Assembly (NCBI RefSeq): GCF_003589595.1
Contig: NW_020653855.1
Span: 714,266 to 778,265, forward strand
Source: Hyposmocoma kahamanoa
Taxonomy: Eukaryota; Arthropoda; Insecta; Lepidoptera; Cosmopterigidae
Direction of reading: 5' to 3'
DNA length: 64,000 nucleotides
Shown here: positions 63,981 through 64,000 of the stretch, piece by piece
Position numbering within the stretch: position 1 is the stretch's first letter
Layout of the letters: every line of letters starts with the position of its first letter
The notes under the pieces: generated by a model
What the model saw: the letters and a program-made list of their open reading frames with translations, nothing else
The model's database searches: none
What the model was told of the DNA's origin: nothing
Made by a program: the position numbers and the translations under genes

Positions 63981-64000
63981 GTGAGTATTCGACCACAGAC

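Overview
This is a eukaryotic, AT-rich, repeat-dense window, most likely from a moth or butterfly. That inference rests on the protein sequence of the one real gene (closest in my memory to insect orthologues), the exon/intron style, and interspersed repeat families I associate with Lepidoptera. The window holds one recognisable host gene on the + strand: the 5' ~40% of acetyl-CoA carboxylase (ACC), the biotin enzyme that makes malonyl-CoA for fatty-acid synthesis. I could place 18 consecutive shared coding exons (42105 to 63980) with consistent splice phases. They encode the end of the N-terminal tail, the whole biotin carboxylase (BC) domain, the biotinoyl domain with its biotin-accepting Lys (57178-57180) and the start of the central region. 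The gene continues past the right edge.

Upstream are two mutually alternative N-terminal exons. One is at 993-1168, flanked by an acceptor and a donor. The other is a probable first coding exon at 29110-29390. Both end in phase 2 and join the same exon at 42105. The choice between them changes the codon at the junction: AG|G (Arg) or AC|G (Thr). That residue is the -4 position of the serine corresponding to the AMPK-regulated site of animal ACCs. Exon choice should therefore make or break the AMPK consensus. The 29110 exon also adds a ~20-residue hydrophobic N-terminus that resembles the membrane anchor of vertebrate ACC2. A 4-codon upstream ORF overlaps its start codon, and a second in-frame ATG in better context would skip the anchor. 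Together these suggest that one insect gene makes a cytosolic, AMPK-controlled form and a membrane-anchored, AMPK-insensitive form, a split that vertebrates achieve with two genes.

The rest (about 95% of the bases) is intron filled with transposable elements. Present are four near-identical ~286-bp MITEs, all in the same orientation and all with perfect 8-bp target duplications; P-element-like MITEs of ~497 bp that keep a THAP zinc-finger exon and its splice donor; a second THAP-bearing MITE; a hAT remnant with a transposase C-terminus; a foldback element nested in a P-like MITE; three groups of tRNA-derived SINE; long hairpin repeats; 5'-truncated non-LTR retrotransposons; and an abundant ~300-bp interspersed repeat. 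Two assembly gaps (24000-24009 and 39647-40046) interrupt introns.

No RNA genes other than tRNA-like SINE heads, no CRISPR arrays and no bacterial features were seen. Almost all short ORFs outside the listed exons look like chance ORFs in intron or transposon sequence.
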